Origin: an uncultured Acidimicrobiales bacterium
GTDB lineage: Bacteria; Actinomycetota; Acidimicrobiia; Acidimicrobiales; SHLQ01
Direction: 5' to 3'
NCBI GenBank assembly: GCA_938040365.1
Contig: CALHXU010000172.1
Location: 1-37,633 of the forward strand
Length of the DNA stretch: 37,633 nucleotides
Part shown: positions 7,498 to 15,625 of the stretch, piece after piece
Layout: each line of letters begins with the position of its first letter
Position numbering within the stretch: the first letter of the stretch is position 1
The notes under the pieces: generated by a model
The model's input: the letters and a program-made list of their open reading frames with translations, nothing else
Databases searched by the model: none
What the model was told of the DNA's origin: nothing
Made by a program: the position numbers and the translations under genes

Positions 7498-9822
7498 ATG
7501 ATCAACTTCGTCTACCTGATACCTCTCTTTCCGCTGCTCGGATGCGTCACCTTGATGCTCGTCGGCAAGAAAATGGGCGAGCCGAGCGCGGGCTATTTCG
7601 CTACCGCAGCGTCTGGGCTGTCGTTCATTGCCACCGTGGTCACCTTCTTTGGCCTTCGTGCGCTCGACGTCGAAGAGCGGCAGGTCACCAAGACGCTCTT
7701 CGAGTGGGTGCCCGCCGGTAACTTCAGCGCGAACGCGGGGTTCCTCGTCGACCCGCTTTCGGTCGCGATGCTGCTGTTCATTACCGGTATCGGCACGCTC
7801 ATTCACCTGTATTCGGTCGGATACATGCACGGCGACGAGAACTTCTCGAAGTTCTTCCTCTACCTCAACATGTTCATCTTTGCGATGTCGATTCTCGTGC
7901 TGGGCGACAACCTGCTACTCACCTTCCTCGGTTGGGAAGGTGTGGGGGCGTGTTCCTATTTCCTCGTGAGCTTCTGGTTCTCCGAAGAGAAGAACGCAAT
8001 GGCCGGCAAGAAAGCATTCATCACCAACCGCGTGGGTGACTGGGGCTTCATGGTCGCAACGTTCCTTGCGTTCGCGTCGATCGGCTCGATCGACTACCTG
8101 ACGATCAACGGCACCGCTGCACAGCTGAGCACTCCGGTTCTCGCCGCAATGGTGTTGCTGTTGTTCGTCGGAGTCATGGGCAAGTCCGCACAGTTCCCGC
8201 TCTATCTCTGGCTGCCCGATGCAATGGCCGGCCCAACGCCGGTCTCCGCGCTCATTCACGCAGCGACGATGGTGACCTCAGGTGTCTATCTGCTGACCCG
8301 CGTAAACGGCTTGGTCTATGAGGCCTTGCTCCATGCGCAGTGGGTCACCAACATCATTGCGTGGGTTGGTGTCGGCACTGCCTTCTTCGCAGCCACGATC
8401 GCTATTGCTCAGACCGACATCAAGAAGGTCCTTGCGTATTCAACGGTGTCACAACTCGGCTACATGGTGCTCGCCGTTGGATCGGGTGTTTTTGTCGCTG
8501 CGATCTTCCACATGATCACCCACGCCTTCTTCAAGGCGTTGCTCTTCCTTGGTTCAGGCTCGGTCATTCACGGCATGGACAACGATCAAGACATGCGCCG
8601 CTACGGCGGCCTTCGCAAACTGCTCCCAATCACGTCGGCCACGTTCATCATTGGCTGGTTGGCAATCGCCGGAGTGCCACCGTTCGCCGGCTTCTGGTCG
8701 AAAGACGAGATCTTGCTCAGCGCCTGGGAGCTCGGCGGTATCAATGGCAAGCTTCTGTGGTTCTTTGGTTTGATCACCGCCCTCATGACCGGCTTCTACA
8801 TGAGTCGCCAGGTCTTCCTCACCTTCTATGGTGACTACCGTTTCGGCGACCCCGACAAGGACGAGGTCGACCAGGCTTGGGATGGCTACATTGCCCACGC
8901 CGAAGCCGAGAAGGATGAAGCGATAACGGCCCGCGAGGCCGCTGCAACAAAGCTCGAAGAAGCAAACGTTGCGGTCGAATCTCGAAACGTTGCCTTTGCA
9001 AAGGCACAGATGGAAGTCACCCAGACCACGAGCGAAGACGACCTTGCCAAAGCCCAAAAGGCGCTCGACACCGCATCTGGTGCGCTCGAGAAGGCCGAGG
9101 CTGGCGTTGTGTCGGCACAGGACGAGCTCACGGCTGCAAGCGCATTGGTCGACGTGAAAGATCAGGCGGTGTCCTCGGTGAAGTCCGAAGCAGCCCGACG
9201 CGTCGAGCCCGAGCCAGGAGAGCAGCGTACCGCTGGCGCTGCGAGCGACTTCTTGCCCGACGCCGTGGCAAAACGCGCGGAACACCACCCGCACGAGTCG
9301 GGCTGGCAGATGGCGACGCCACTCGTCATCCTCGCGTTCCTCAGCATCGTCGGCGGCGTTATCCAGCTGCCGTTCACCTCCGAGGTGCACTTCCTTGAGA
9401 ACTGGCTCGAACCCGCGCTCACGTTTGAACACAAGTTCGCGTCGTCAGCTGGCACCAAGGTGGCCCTCGCGGTCGTAGCGATCATCGCTGGAGCGGTCGG
9501 CATCATGGCAGCGGTGAGCGTTTATCTGCGAAACCAAGGTGATCCGGCCAAGATCGAAAAGCAGATCTTGTTCGATGGTTGGGGTTACGACCGGGCAGTC
9601 ACAGCCTTCATGGGAGGCCCCGGAGCGAAGATGTTTGACGCAATCACCTGGCTCGACGCCAACATCGTCGACGGGATGGTCAACGGAACCGGATCGCTTG
9701 TCCGTGGCACCGGCTCGACCGTTCGACGCTTCCAGAACGGTCTCGTTCGCTCGTATGCAATGAGTATCACCCTCGGCTCCATCGGCCTGCTCGTCTGGTT
9801 CGTTGTGAGGATCGCAGCATGA
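7498..9822 (+). CDS. nuoL: NADH-quinone oxidoreductase subunit L, NuoL, with coiled-coil insertion
   Basis: NuoL is the distal proton-pumping, antiporter-like subunit with the long lateral helix. The core has the key membrane Glu in LGWEGVGACSY and the Lys in GKSAQFPLYLWLPDAM, with the characteristic GPTPVSALIHAATMV. After the family segment MSRQVFLTFYG (about residue 443) the protein should run within about 15 residues into HPHESGW. Instead a hydrophilic, Ala/Glu/Lys/Asp-rich stretch of about 145 residues (roughly 449-595, bases 8842-9282) intervenes. It is free of Pro and nearly free of Gly for some 110 residues and looks like a long alpha-helical coiled coil. The remaining helices follow normally, giving 774 residues against about 620-650 expected. 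The second NuoL here lacks this insertion. Confidence 0.95.
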   Translation: MINFVYLIPLFPLLGCVTLMLVGKKMGEPSAGYFATAASGLSFIATVVTFFGLRALDVEERQVTKTLFEWVPAGNFSANAGFLVDPLSVAMLLFITGIGTLIHLYSVGYMHGDENFSKFFLYLNMFIFAMSILVLGDNLLLTFLGWEGVGACSYFLVSFWFSEEKNAMAGKKAFITNRVGDWGFMVATFLAFASIGSIDYLTINGTAAQLSTPVLAAMVLLLFVGVMGKSAQFPLYLWLPDAMAGPTPVSALIHAATMVTSGVYLLTRVNGLVYEALLHAQWVTNIIAWVGVGTAFFAATIAIAQTDIKKVLAYSTVSQLGYMVLAVGSGVFVAAIFHMITHAFFKALLFLGSGSVIHGMDNDQDMRRYGGLRKLLPITSATFIIGWLAIAGVPPFAGFWSKDEILLSAWELGGINGKLLWFFGLITALMTGFYMSRQVFLTFYGDYRFGDPDKDEVDQAWDGYIAHAEAEKDEAITAREAAATKLEEANVAVESRNVAFAKAQMEVTQTTSEDDLAKAQKALDTASGALEKAEAGVVSAQDELTAASALVDVKDQAVSSVKSEAARRVEPEPGEQRTAGAASDFLPDAVAKRAEHHPHESGWQMATPLVILAFLSIVGGVIQLPFTSEVHFLENWLEPALTFEHKFASSAGTKVALAVVAIIAGAVGIMAAVSVYLRNQGDPAKIEKQILFDGWGYDRAVTAFMGGPGAKMFDAITWLDANIVDGMVNGTGSLVRGTGSTVRRFQNGLVRSYAMSITLGSIGLLVWFVVRIAA

Positions 9823-11447
9823 TCAATTTGGCCAACAATCTTCTCTTCGCTGCAGAGGGCGGAACAGAAGTTTCCTTCCCAGTCCTGACATCGTTGATCG
9901 TGATTCCGTTCCTCGGCGCGATCGGTGTTGCACTCGTCCCAAAGGGCCGTGTCGAAGTCCATCGCCTCGTTGCACTCATGGCGTCGGTGGTTACCGGCGC
10001 GATGAGCGTGTGGGTATTGCTCAACTTCGATCGCAACGATGGCGGTTTCCAATTCCGAAACCCGGATCCAAACGTGTGGATCGAGAGCCTTGGTATCCGC
10101 TGGGACCTTGCGGTCGACGGCATCAGCTTGTTCCTCGTTGTGCTCACCGGATTCTTGTTCCCGCTCGCGATCGTTGGCGTGAAACCCGAGCACAGCCCGA
10201 AGAATTACTACGCGTGGATCATCCTCCTCGAGGCTGGCGTCATGGGCGTGTTCATGACGCTCGACTTGTTCTTCTTCTTCGTGTTCTTCGAAGTCGTGCT
10301 TGTCCCGATGTATTTCCTCATCGGTAGCTGGGGTCACGGCAACCGGATCTATGCCGCGACCAAGTTCTTCATCTTCACGATGTTTGGCTCTGCGCTGATG
10401 CTGGTCGGGATCTTGGCGATCGTCTTCCTGCACGAAGACGCAACCGGCATTGTCACCTTCGATGTTGTTGCGCTCGCCGAGGGCCAGAACTGGGGAGACA
10501 CGGTCGGGCGCTGGGTGTTCCTGTCCTTTGTGCTTGCCTTCTCGGTCAAGGTCCCGGTCTTCCCGGTCCACACCTGGCTTCCCGACGCGCACACCGAAGC
10601 GCCAACCGCTGGTTCGGTCATCTTGGCCGGCGTCATGTTGAAGCTCGGTACTTACGGCTTCTTCCGCTACGGGCTGTACCTGTTCCCCGAGGCAGCGACG
10701 TGGTTCGCGCCAGTTCTAATGATCCTCGGAACGATCGGCATCCTCTACGGTGCTGCTGCGGCGACGATGCAAAAAGACCTGAAGCGCCTGGTGGCGTACT
10801 CATCGGTTGCCCACCTCGGCTTCATCGTGCTCGGCACGTTCGCAATCACGACCGAATCGCTCACCGGGTCGGTTTCACAGATGGTCAACCACGGGCTTTC
10901 GACCGGAGCGTTGTTCTTCCTCGTTGGCTGGATGTACGAACGCACCAAGACCCGACAGATTTCCGAGCTCGGCGGCATTCAGAAATCGGCGCCGCTCTTT
11001 GCAGGGTTCTTTACGCTCGTCATGTTGTCGTCGGTCGGGTTGCCCGGCTTGAACGGCTTTGTCGGCGAGTTCTTGATCTTGCTCGGCGCGTTCGTTGCGA
11101 ATCCTTGGATTGCTTCGGTCGCCGCGACCGGTGTCATCTTTGCTGCGGTCTACTTGCTCTGGGCCTACCAGCGCGTGTTCCACGGCAAGCCTCGCGGTGA
11201 ACACACCGATATGGAAGAGCTTCGGCCGAGCGAACTGATGGTCCTGATGCCGATGGTCGTGCTGATCGTCTTCCTTGGCGTCTATCCAAAGCCAATGCTT
11301 GAACGCATCGAGCCATCGATTGAAGTTCTCGTTGCCCACATCGACGAAAATGTTGACGATTGGACCGAACCAACCGCCGATGTCCTCATTGCTGAGGACT
11401 CTCATGATGATGAGGAAGGCGAAGAAGGAGGGGAGGGCGAAGAATGA
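9819..11447 (+). CDS. nuoM: NADH-quinone oxidoreductase subunit M, NuoM (cluster 1)
   Basis: NuoM is the middle antiporter-like proton pump of complex I. The 542-residue protein has the conserved glutamate in FFFFVFFEVVLVPMYF, the lysine in FSVKVPVFPVHTWLPDAH and the family signature HTEAPTAGSVILAGVMLKLGTYG. The last 25 residues form an acidic tail with some His (SHDDEEGEEGGEGEE). The ATG overlaps the nuoL stop by four bases (ATGA at 9819-9822), and its own stop overlaps nuoN in the same way. The N-terminus is long enough to include the first membrane helix. Confidence 0.96.
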   Translation: MINLANNLLFAAEGGTEVSFPVLTSLIVIPFLGAIGVALVPKGRVEVHRLVALMASVVTGAMSVWVLLNFDRNDGGFQFRNPDPNVWIESLGIRWDLAVDGISLFLVVLTGFLFPLAIVGVKPEHSPKNYYAWIILLEAGVMGVFMTLDLFFFFVFFEVVLVPMYFLIGSWGHGNRIYAATKFFIFTMFGSALMLVGILAIVFLHEDATGIVTFDVVALAEGQNWGDTVGRWVFLSFVLAFSVKVPVFPVHTWLPDAHTEAPTAGSVILAGVMLKLGTYGFFRYGLYLFPEAATWFAPVLMILGTIGILYGAAAATMQKDLKRLVAYSSVAHLGFIVLGTFAITTESLTGSVSQMVNHGLSTGALFFLVGWMYERTKTRQISELGGIQKSAPLFAGFFTLVMLSSVGLPGLNGFVGEFLILLGAFVANPWIASVAATGVIFAAVYLLWAYQRVFHGKPRGEHTDMEELRPSELMVLMPMVVLIVFLGVYPKPMLERIEPSIEVLVAHIDENVDDWTEPTADVLIAEDSHDDEEGEEGGEGEE

Positions 11448-12937
11448 TGTTGGCTCAAGTAATTCCATCACCGAGCATCGATATTGAAGTCTTGCTCCCC
11501 ATGTTGTTTATGGGCGTCGGCGGCTTGCTCATCCTCACGATGACCTCGGTCAAGAAAGACCTGCCGGGCTGGTTCGTGACGAGTTGGAGCGTCGCAGCGT
11601 GCGCTGGAGCGATCATTTCGGCGATTGTGCTCTGGAACCAGTTTGGAGATGATGGCCCGAGTTCGACGATCGCAGGCGCGGTTGGGTTCGATGGGTTTTC
11701 GATCTTTCTCACCGTCGTGATTGCGTCGGCTGTTGCGATGGCCTCGTTGCTCGCCCACCCGTACCTCGAGCGAGAAGAGCTCGAAGGCGTAGAGCTTCAC
11801 GTGCTGTTGCTGCTCGCTGGGACCGGCGGGCTGATCATGGCGTTTGGTAACGATCTGATCGTGTTCTTCCTCGGCCTCGAGACGTTGTCGATGGCGGTGT
11901 ACATCTTGTCGGCGATGCATCGGCGCCGCATTCAGTCTCAAGAGGCGGGCATGAAGTACTTCGTGCTCGGAGCGTTCTCGTCAACCTTCTTGCTCTATGG
12001 CATTGCGTTGATCTACGGGGCCACCGGCACCACCAACATGATCGGCATTCGAGCGGTGCTCGACAACCAGGTCATCGTCGAAGACGGACTGCTGCTCGGC
12101 GGTATTGCGCTGCTCATCGTCGGCCTCACCTTCAAGGTTGGCGCCGTGCCGTTCCACTCGTGGACACCCGATGTGTACGAGGGTGCGCCAACTCCGGTCG
12201 TTGCGTTCATGGCGTCGGGCGTGAAGGCAGCGGGCTTTGCGGCGCTGCTTCGTATTCTTTCAACGACCTTCCAGCCAATCGTCGACGACTGGGTACCTGC
12301 GATCGAAGTCATCGCAGCGCTCACGCTGCTCATCGGTGCGCTCAGCGCAATCGTTCAGACAAACGTGAAGCGCATGCTTGCCTACTCGTCGATCAGCCAT
12401 GCAGGTTTCATCTTGCTCGGCGTGCTCGCCGCGTCCGAGCGAGGCACTGCCGCGGCGCTGTTCTACTTGTTTACCTACGCATTCTTGGTGTCGGGAACAA
12501 TGGCAACGCTGACCGTCGTTGCGGGCCAAGGCGACAGCGATTTCTCGTTTGAATCGATCCAGGGCCTCGGACGTCGCAAGCCAATTCTTGGCTTTGCCAT
12601 GATGATCTTCTTGTTCGCCCAGGCGGGCATTCCCTTCACGAGCGGGTTTGTTGCCAAATTCGGCGTGATCGCTGCTGCGGTCGATTCGCAGAACTACTGG
12701 GTTGCTGGCGTTGCGATGATCTCGGCGGTGATCGGTGCGTTCTTGTATCTGCGGATTCTCGTATCGATGTTCCTCCAAGATCCTGTCGAGGATGCTCCGG
12801 CACTCGTGATTCCGCGAACGATCGGCACGGTGCTCGTGAGTGCGGTCGTGGTGACGATCCTCTTTGGCATCTTCCCCGGTCTGCTCGACGGCTTCGCTCA
12901 GGACGCGCTCGTCGCGCTCACTGCCGGAACGCCGTAG
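11444..12937 (+). CDS. nuoN: NADH-quinone oxidoreductase subunit N, NuoN (cluster 1)
   Basis: NuoN is the proximal antiporter-like proton pump, sitting next to NuoK and NuoJ. The conserved Glu lies in VFFLGLETLSMAVY and the Lys in TFKVGAVPFHSWTPD, followed by VYEGAPTPVVAFMA, which is diagnostic of NuoN rather than NuoL or NuoM. The length of 497 residues is typical. Two in-frame ATGs overlap the end of nuoM (11444 and 11447). The first gives an ATGA overlap, which is the rule in this operon, so it is preferred. This ends the canonical nuo genes of the first cluster. Confidence 0.96.
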   Translation: MMLAQVIPSPSIDIEVLLPMLFMGVGGLLILTMTSVKKDLPGWFVTSWSVAACAGAIISAIVLWNQFGDDGPSSTIAGAVGFDGFSIFLTVVIASAVAMASLLAHPYLEREELEGVELHVLLLLAGTGGLIMAFGNDLIVFFLGLETLSMAVYILSAMHRRRIQSQEAGMKYFVLGAFSSTFLLYGIALIYGATGTTNMIGIRAVLDNQVIVEDGLLLGGIALLIVGLTFKVGAVPFHSWTPDVYEGAPTPVVAFMASGVKAAGFAALLRILSTTFQPIVDDWVPAIEVIAALTLLIGALSAIVQTNVKRMLAYSSISHAGFILLGVLAASERGTAAALFYLFTYAFLVSGTMATLTVVAGQGDSDFSFESIQGLGRRKPILGFAMMIFLFAQAGIPFTSGFVAKFGVIAAAVDSQNYWVAGVAMISAVIGAFLYLRILVSMFLQDPVEDAPALVIPRTIGTVLVSAVVVTILFGIFPGLLDGFAQDALVALTAGTP

Positions 12938-12952
12938 GTCGGGGCCGACGTC

Positions 12953-13381
12953 ATGGCGAGTCTCTCGAGGGACGAGGCTCGCGAGGTTGGCGCGGTAGCC
13001 GTCGGCCTCACGATTGCCTTGCGGCTGGTCGCTGGTGTCTTTCAAGTGGTGGAGGAGCTCGGCGCCCAATGGACGTTTCGGTCGCTGCTCGGGCGGTTTC
13101 TCGCGCCGGTTGGCGCGACCATGGGAATGTTGATGTTGGCACTTGCACTGCTCATCGTGCTCTCGCCAAGTGGCAGCATCGAGCGTCGGACCTTCCGGTG
13201 GGCAACAACGCTCGCGGCCGTGGTGTCGGTACTTGGCGTGCTTTCGGTGTTGAACGCGATCACCACGGGCTTTGGCAGCGTTGCGAGCCGAATCGGGTTC
13301 ACCTCGATAAACGGCGCCGCCGCACTCGTCCTCGGTGCCGCAGCATGGTGGATCCTCAAAAACTTCAACCCCGATCGGTGA
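12953..13381 (+). CDS. Four-helix membrane protein of unknown function
   Basis: I do not recognise this 142-residue protein. It starts 15 bases after the nuoN stop on the same strand, with no terminator between, so it is probably the last gene of the operon. The sequence predicts four membrane helices at about residues 13-35, 53-77, 82-104 and 110-134. Short polar links contain the run SGSIERRTFR, and the N-terminus has the charged stretch SLSRDEAREV. There are no Cys, no catalytic-looking motifs and no signal peptide with a cleavage site. Position suggests a complex I-associated or merely co-transcribed membrane protein, which is an inference from context only. Confidence 0.7.
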   Translation: MASLSRDEAREVGAVAVGLTIALRLVAGVFQVVEELGAQWTFRSLLGRFLAPVGATMGMLMLALALLIVLSPSGSIERRTFRWATTLAAVVSVLGVLSVLNAITTGFGSVASRIGFTSINGAAALVLGAAAWWILKNFNPDR

Positions 13382-13404
13382 CGTCCGAATTTTAGAACGG
13401 CTCG

Positions 13405-13457
13405 ATGGGGTCTGACCCCGATGGGCCGGTGACAGGACGGATGGGGTCAGACCCCAT
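13405..13457. repeat. REP-like pair of inverted palindromes
   Basis: The palindrome GGGGTCTGACCCC at 13407-13419 is followed by ATGGGGTCAGACCCCAT at 13441-13457. Each is nearly self-complementary. The two copies are also reverse complements of each other (13405-13419 against 13443-13457), so the segment can fold as two hairpins or one long cruciform. From memory, GGGGTCAGACCCC-type palindromes are abundant in many genomes as REP sequences linked to REP-associated tyrosine transposases. No transposase is present here. Confidence 0.75.
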
Positions 13458-13474
13458 TGAGTTCGGGCGCGAAA

Positions 13475-13513
13475 GGGCCCTCGGTGAGTGCCGAGGGCCC
13501 GTCCTTCGTTCAG
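13475..13513 (+). terminator. Rho-independent terminator after the first nuo operon
   Basis: A perfect 10-bp stem pairs GGGCCCTCGG (13475-13484) with CCGAGGGCCC (13491-13500) around a 6-base loop. It is followed on the plus strand by the pyrimidine-rich GTCCTTCGTTCAGTTTT. It lies 94 bases after the stop of the membrane-protein gene, and the converging ferredoxin gene ends at 13588. It most likely terminates the plus-strand nuo transcript. It may also stop readthrough from the opposite strand, where the T-run is poor. Confidence 0.75.
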
Positions 13514-13587
13514 TTTTGCATCGAGGTGATACGCCTAAGGGACCAATACGTCCCAAAGACCGCTACACCCCAAAGATGCTGAGGCGC

Positions 13588-13848
13588 TTAGGCCTCGAGG
13601 AAGATGCACTCTCCGGGGCATTCTTCAGCGGACTCGATGACACCTTCGATGAGGTTGTCGGGTACGCGAGCCATACCTTCTGAACCTGCGGGGTTGTTGG
13701 TGCCATCGAAGAGCTTTTCTTCGCCGAAGTTATCGGCAGTTTCCTTGACGTAAAAGAGGCCGTCGTCTTGTCCAAAGAACACGGCGGGTGCAATCTCTTC
13801 GCAGAGTCCGTCGCCGGTGCACAAGTCTTGGTCGATCCATACCTTCAT
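13588..13848 (-). CDS. Small acidic Fe-S ferredoxin (CxxDxxC type)
   Basis: This 86-residue soluble electron carrier has Cys10, Asp13 and Cys16 in CTGDGLC and Cys77 in ECPGEC, the spacing of single-cluster [3Fe-4S] or Asp-ligated [4Fe-4S] ferredoxins of actinobacteria and Pyrococcus. Cys81 is an extra Cys that is not a usual ligand. About 20 insertion residues lie between the two halves compared with the shortest relatives. The protein is strikingly acidic, with 20 Asp/Glu against 4 Lys/Arg. The ATG at 13848 follows a strong GGAGGAG Shine-Dalgarno (13864-13858). It is transcribed divergently from the second nuo cluster, which lacks the NADH module, so it is a candidate electron donor. That role is inferred. 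Donors for P450s in the same family are the main alternative. Confidence 0.9.
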   Translation of the reverse strand: MKVWIDQDLCTGDGLCEEIAPAVFFGQDDGLFYVKETADNFGEEKLFDGTNNPAGSEGMARVPDNLIEGVIESAEECPGECIFLEA

Positions 13849-14072
13849 AATCTCGATCTCCTCCGAGAGCGGGTTCGCTTGTCTCTATCATAAAGCGTCG
13901 GTACCACAAATTGCGGCTTGAGTGGTACGCGGTCCAATGTGACTAATGCACCCTATTTGTAACGCAGAGGGTCAGCCAAAAGTGTGCGTATTCCCGATAG
14001 CGTCGTGACGTACGTAACGTCGCCGAATCTGACTTTGGCGGCGTCCAAATCCGACAGTTAGCCTGAGCAACC
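13849..14072. promoter_or_regulatory. Divergent control region between ferredoxin and nuoA
   Basis: This 224-base region must hold promoters for both the ferredoxin (minus) and the second nuo operon (plus). On the minus strand TATGAT (13892-13887) is a plausible -10, but I see no good -35. Two inverted repeats could be operators. One is GTACCAC (13901-13907) with GTGGTAC (13922-13928), and the other is GACGT-ACGTA-ACGTC (14007-14021). No convincing plus-strand promoter is visible. nuoA has only a weak ribosome site before its GTG. Confidence 0.45.
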
Positions 14073-14438
14073 GTGTCTGAGTTCCTTCGTAGTTATCTGG
14101 TGGTCGCCATCTTTGGCGGTCTCGGTGTTCTCCTCGTTGGAGTTCTCCTGTCTCTGGCCTCGATCTTTCGTCCTCACAAGCCAAATCCAGACAAGCTGAA
14201 GAACTACGAATCAGGTGTCGATCCGGCAGGGGACATGTGGAGCCAGGCGAACATTCGCTACTACGTTTTCGCTCTACTCTTTGTCTTGTTCGACGTGGAA
14301 GCGGTTTTCATCTTCCCGTGGGCAACCCGTCTCGAAGTGCTCGGACTATTCGGTTTGATCGAGATGGCCATCTTTGTGTTCATCCTGCTCTTGGGCCTGA
14401 TGTATGCCTGGCGAAAAGGAATGCTCAAATGGGTCTAG
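14073..14438 (+). CDS. nuoA: NADH-quinone oxidoreductase subunit A, NuoA (cluster 2)
   Basis: NuoA is a three-helix membrane subunit near the quinone chamber. The 121-residue protein shows the family loop [16 protein letters not shown] followed by [20 protein letters not shown], including the acidic residues inside the second helix. The normal Cys of the loop (usually YECG) is Ser here. It opens the second complex I cluster and starts with GTG. Its end overlaps the start of nuoB by ten bases. No nuoA-D copy of the first cluster is visible in the window, so paralogue comparison is not possible here. Confidence 0.95.
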   Translation: MSEFLRSYLVVAIFGGLGVLLVGVLLSLASIFRPHKPNPDKLKNYESGVDPAGDMWSQANIRYYVFALLFVLFDVEAVFIFPWATRLEVLGLFGLIEMAIFVFILLLGLMYAWRKGMLKWV

Positions 14439-14932
14439 TCGAATCAGGCAAGCTTCCAAAGCCGCTCACCGGTTTGCTCAACATGAGCCGCAAGTACTCG
14501 CTCTGGGTCTACCAATGGGGTCTTGCATGCTGCGCGCTCGAGATGGGTGCAGCATTTGCATCGCCGCGCTATGACGTCATGCGCCTCGGCGTTATCCCGT
14601 TTCCTGCAAGTCCGCGCCAAGCAGATTTGGTCGTGGTCTCGGGAACCGTCACCGACAAAATGGCTCCAGCCATCCGCCGCCTCTACGAGCAGATGCCTGA
14701 ACCGAAATATGTGATTTCTATGGGGTCGTGCGCAAACTGCGGCGGACCGTACTGGGATTCGTACTCGGTAACCAAGGGAGTCGATCAGATAATTCCCGTC
14801 GATGTGTATGTTCCTGGATGCCCACCGCGACCAGAGGCGTTGCTCGAGGGAATCGTGATGCTTCAAGAACGCATCTTGAACGAAGACATGACCGCTCGCT
14901 GGACCGAAGAGCCAATCGTGGTGGGCGCCTAA
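14429..14932 (+). CDS. nuoB: NADH-quinone oxidoreductase subunit B, NuoB (cluster 2)
   Basis: NuoB carries the terminal 4Fe-4S cluster N2, which reduces quinone at the interface with NuoD. All four ligands are present: the adjacent pair Cys34-Cys35 in LACCALEM, Cys101 in GSCANCGG and Cys131 in [11 protein letters not shown]. The ATG at 14429 overlaps the nuoA stop by 10 bases and gives a 167-residue protein of standard length beginning [13 protein letters not shown]. The frame is open further upstream, but that part only shadows nuoA. The stop directly abuts the nuoC ATG. Confidence 0.96.
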   Translation: MGLVESGKLPKPLTGLLNMSRKYSLWVYQWGLACCALEMGAAFASPRYDVMRLGVIPFPASPRQADLVVVSGTVTDKMAPAIRRLYEQMPEPKYVISMGSCANCGGPYWDSYSVTKGVDQIIPVDVYVPGCPPRPEALLEGIVMLQERILNEDMTARWTEEPIVVGA

Positions 14933-15625
14933 ATGTCTGATGTCGAAACGGTTGAAGAAGAAGTCGCGGTCGAGGTCGACCACGAGCGCGAGGCAATGCT
15001 CGCCGAAATTTCAGACGAGCTCGGTGACGAAATCGTCGAAACCTTCGTCAAGCCCGGCGACGATGTCTGGATCCGCATCACCAGAGATGCATGGGTTACG
15101 ACCGCAGAGGTCTTGAAGAACAAACTCGACTTTCGATTCTTGAACTTCGTCTCGGCTATTGACTGGATGCCGTCACCGTTCGGGCGAGACATGGACTCCC
15201 AAGTCGATCTCGCAATGTCGGCTGCGCAGGGCGATGTTCCGGACCCACCCGACATGACGATCGAGACTGGCTATGCCGGGGGCGACACTCGTTTTCAGGT
15301 CTTTGCTCGAGTGAACGATGTTGATTCTGGCCGGGCGGTAACGATCAAGGCAGATGTCCCAGACGACGACCTTTCCGTTCCGACGTGGATCCCGGTCTAC
15401 CCCGGTGCCAACTGGCACGAGCGCGAACTTATGGAGATGTTTGGGATTGCTGTAACTGGGCACCCAAACCCTCGCAAGCTCTACCTGCCCGGCGCATTCG
15501 AAGGCAACCCTATGCGCAAGGATTTCGCGCTGTTGGCCCGCCGCATCAAGCCGTGGCCCGGCATTGTCGACGTCGAGCAAATGCCCGGCGAAGACGACGA
15601 AGAGTCTTCAGAGGCGGAATCATGA
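14933..15625 (+). CDS. nuoC: NADH-quinone oxidoreductase subunit C, NuoC (cluster 2)
   Basis: NuoC is the 30-kDa structural subunit of the peripheral arm. It has no cofactor and packs against NuoD. The 230-residue protein contains the family signature NWHERELMEMFGIAV followed by LYLPGAFEGNPMRKDF (about residues 161-203). Both termini are acidic, the first 27 residues and the last 14 being rich in Glu and Asp. The ATG abuts the nuoB stop. The stop overlaps the ATG of a 47-codon repeat ORF rather than nuoD itself. Confidence 0.95.
   Translation: MSDVETVEEEVAVEVDHEREAMLAEISDELGDEIVETFVKPGDDVWIRITRDAWVTTAEVLKNKLDFRFLNFVSAIDWMPSPFGRDMDSQVDLAMSAAQGDVPDPPDMTIETGYAGGDTRFQVFARVNDVDSGRAVTIKADVPDDDLSVPTWIPVYPGANWHERELMEMFGIAVTGHPNPRKLYLPGAFEGNPMRKDFALLARRIKPWPGIVDVEQMPGEDDEESSEAES

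Noticed and set aside
13405-13683. Plus-strand open frame across the REP-like palindromes and terminator
   Set aside because: It runs through a terminator and over the antisense of the ferredoxin gene, with no family similarity.
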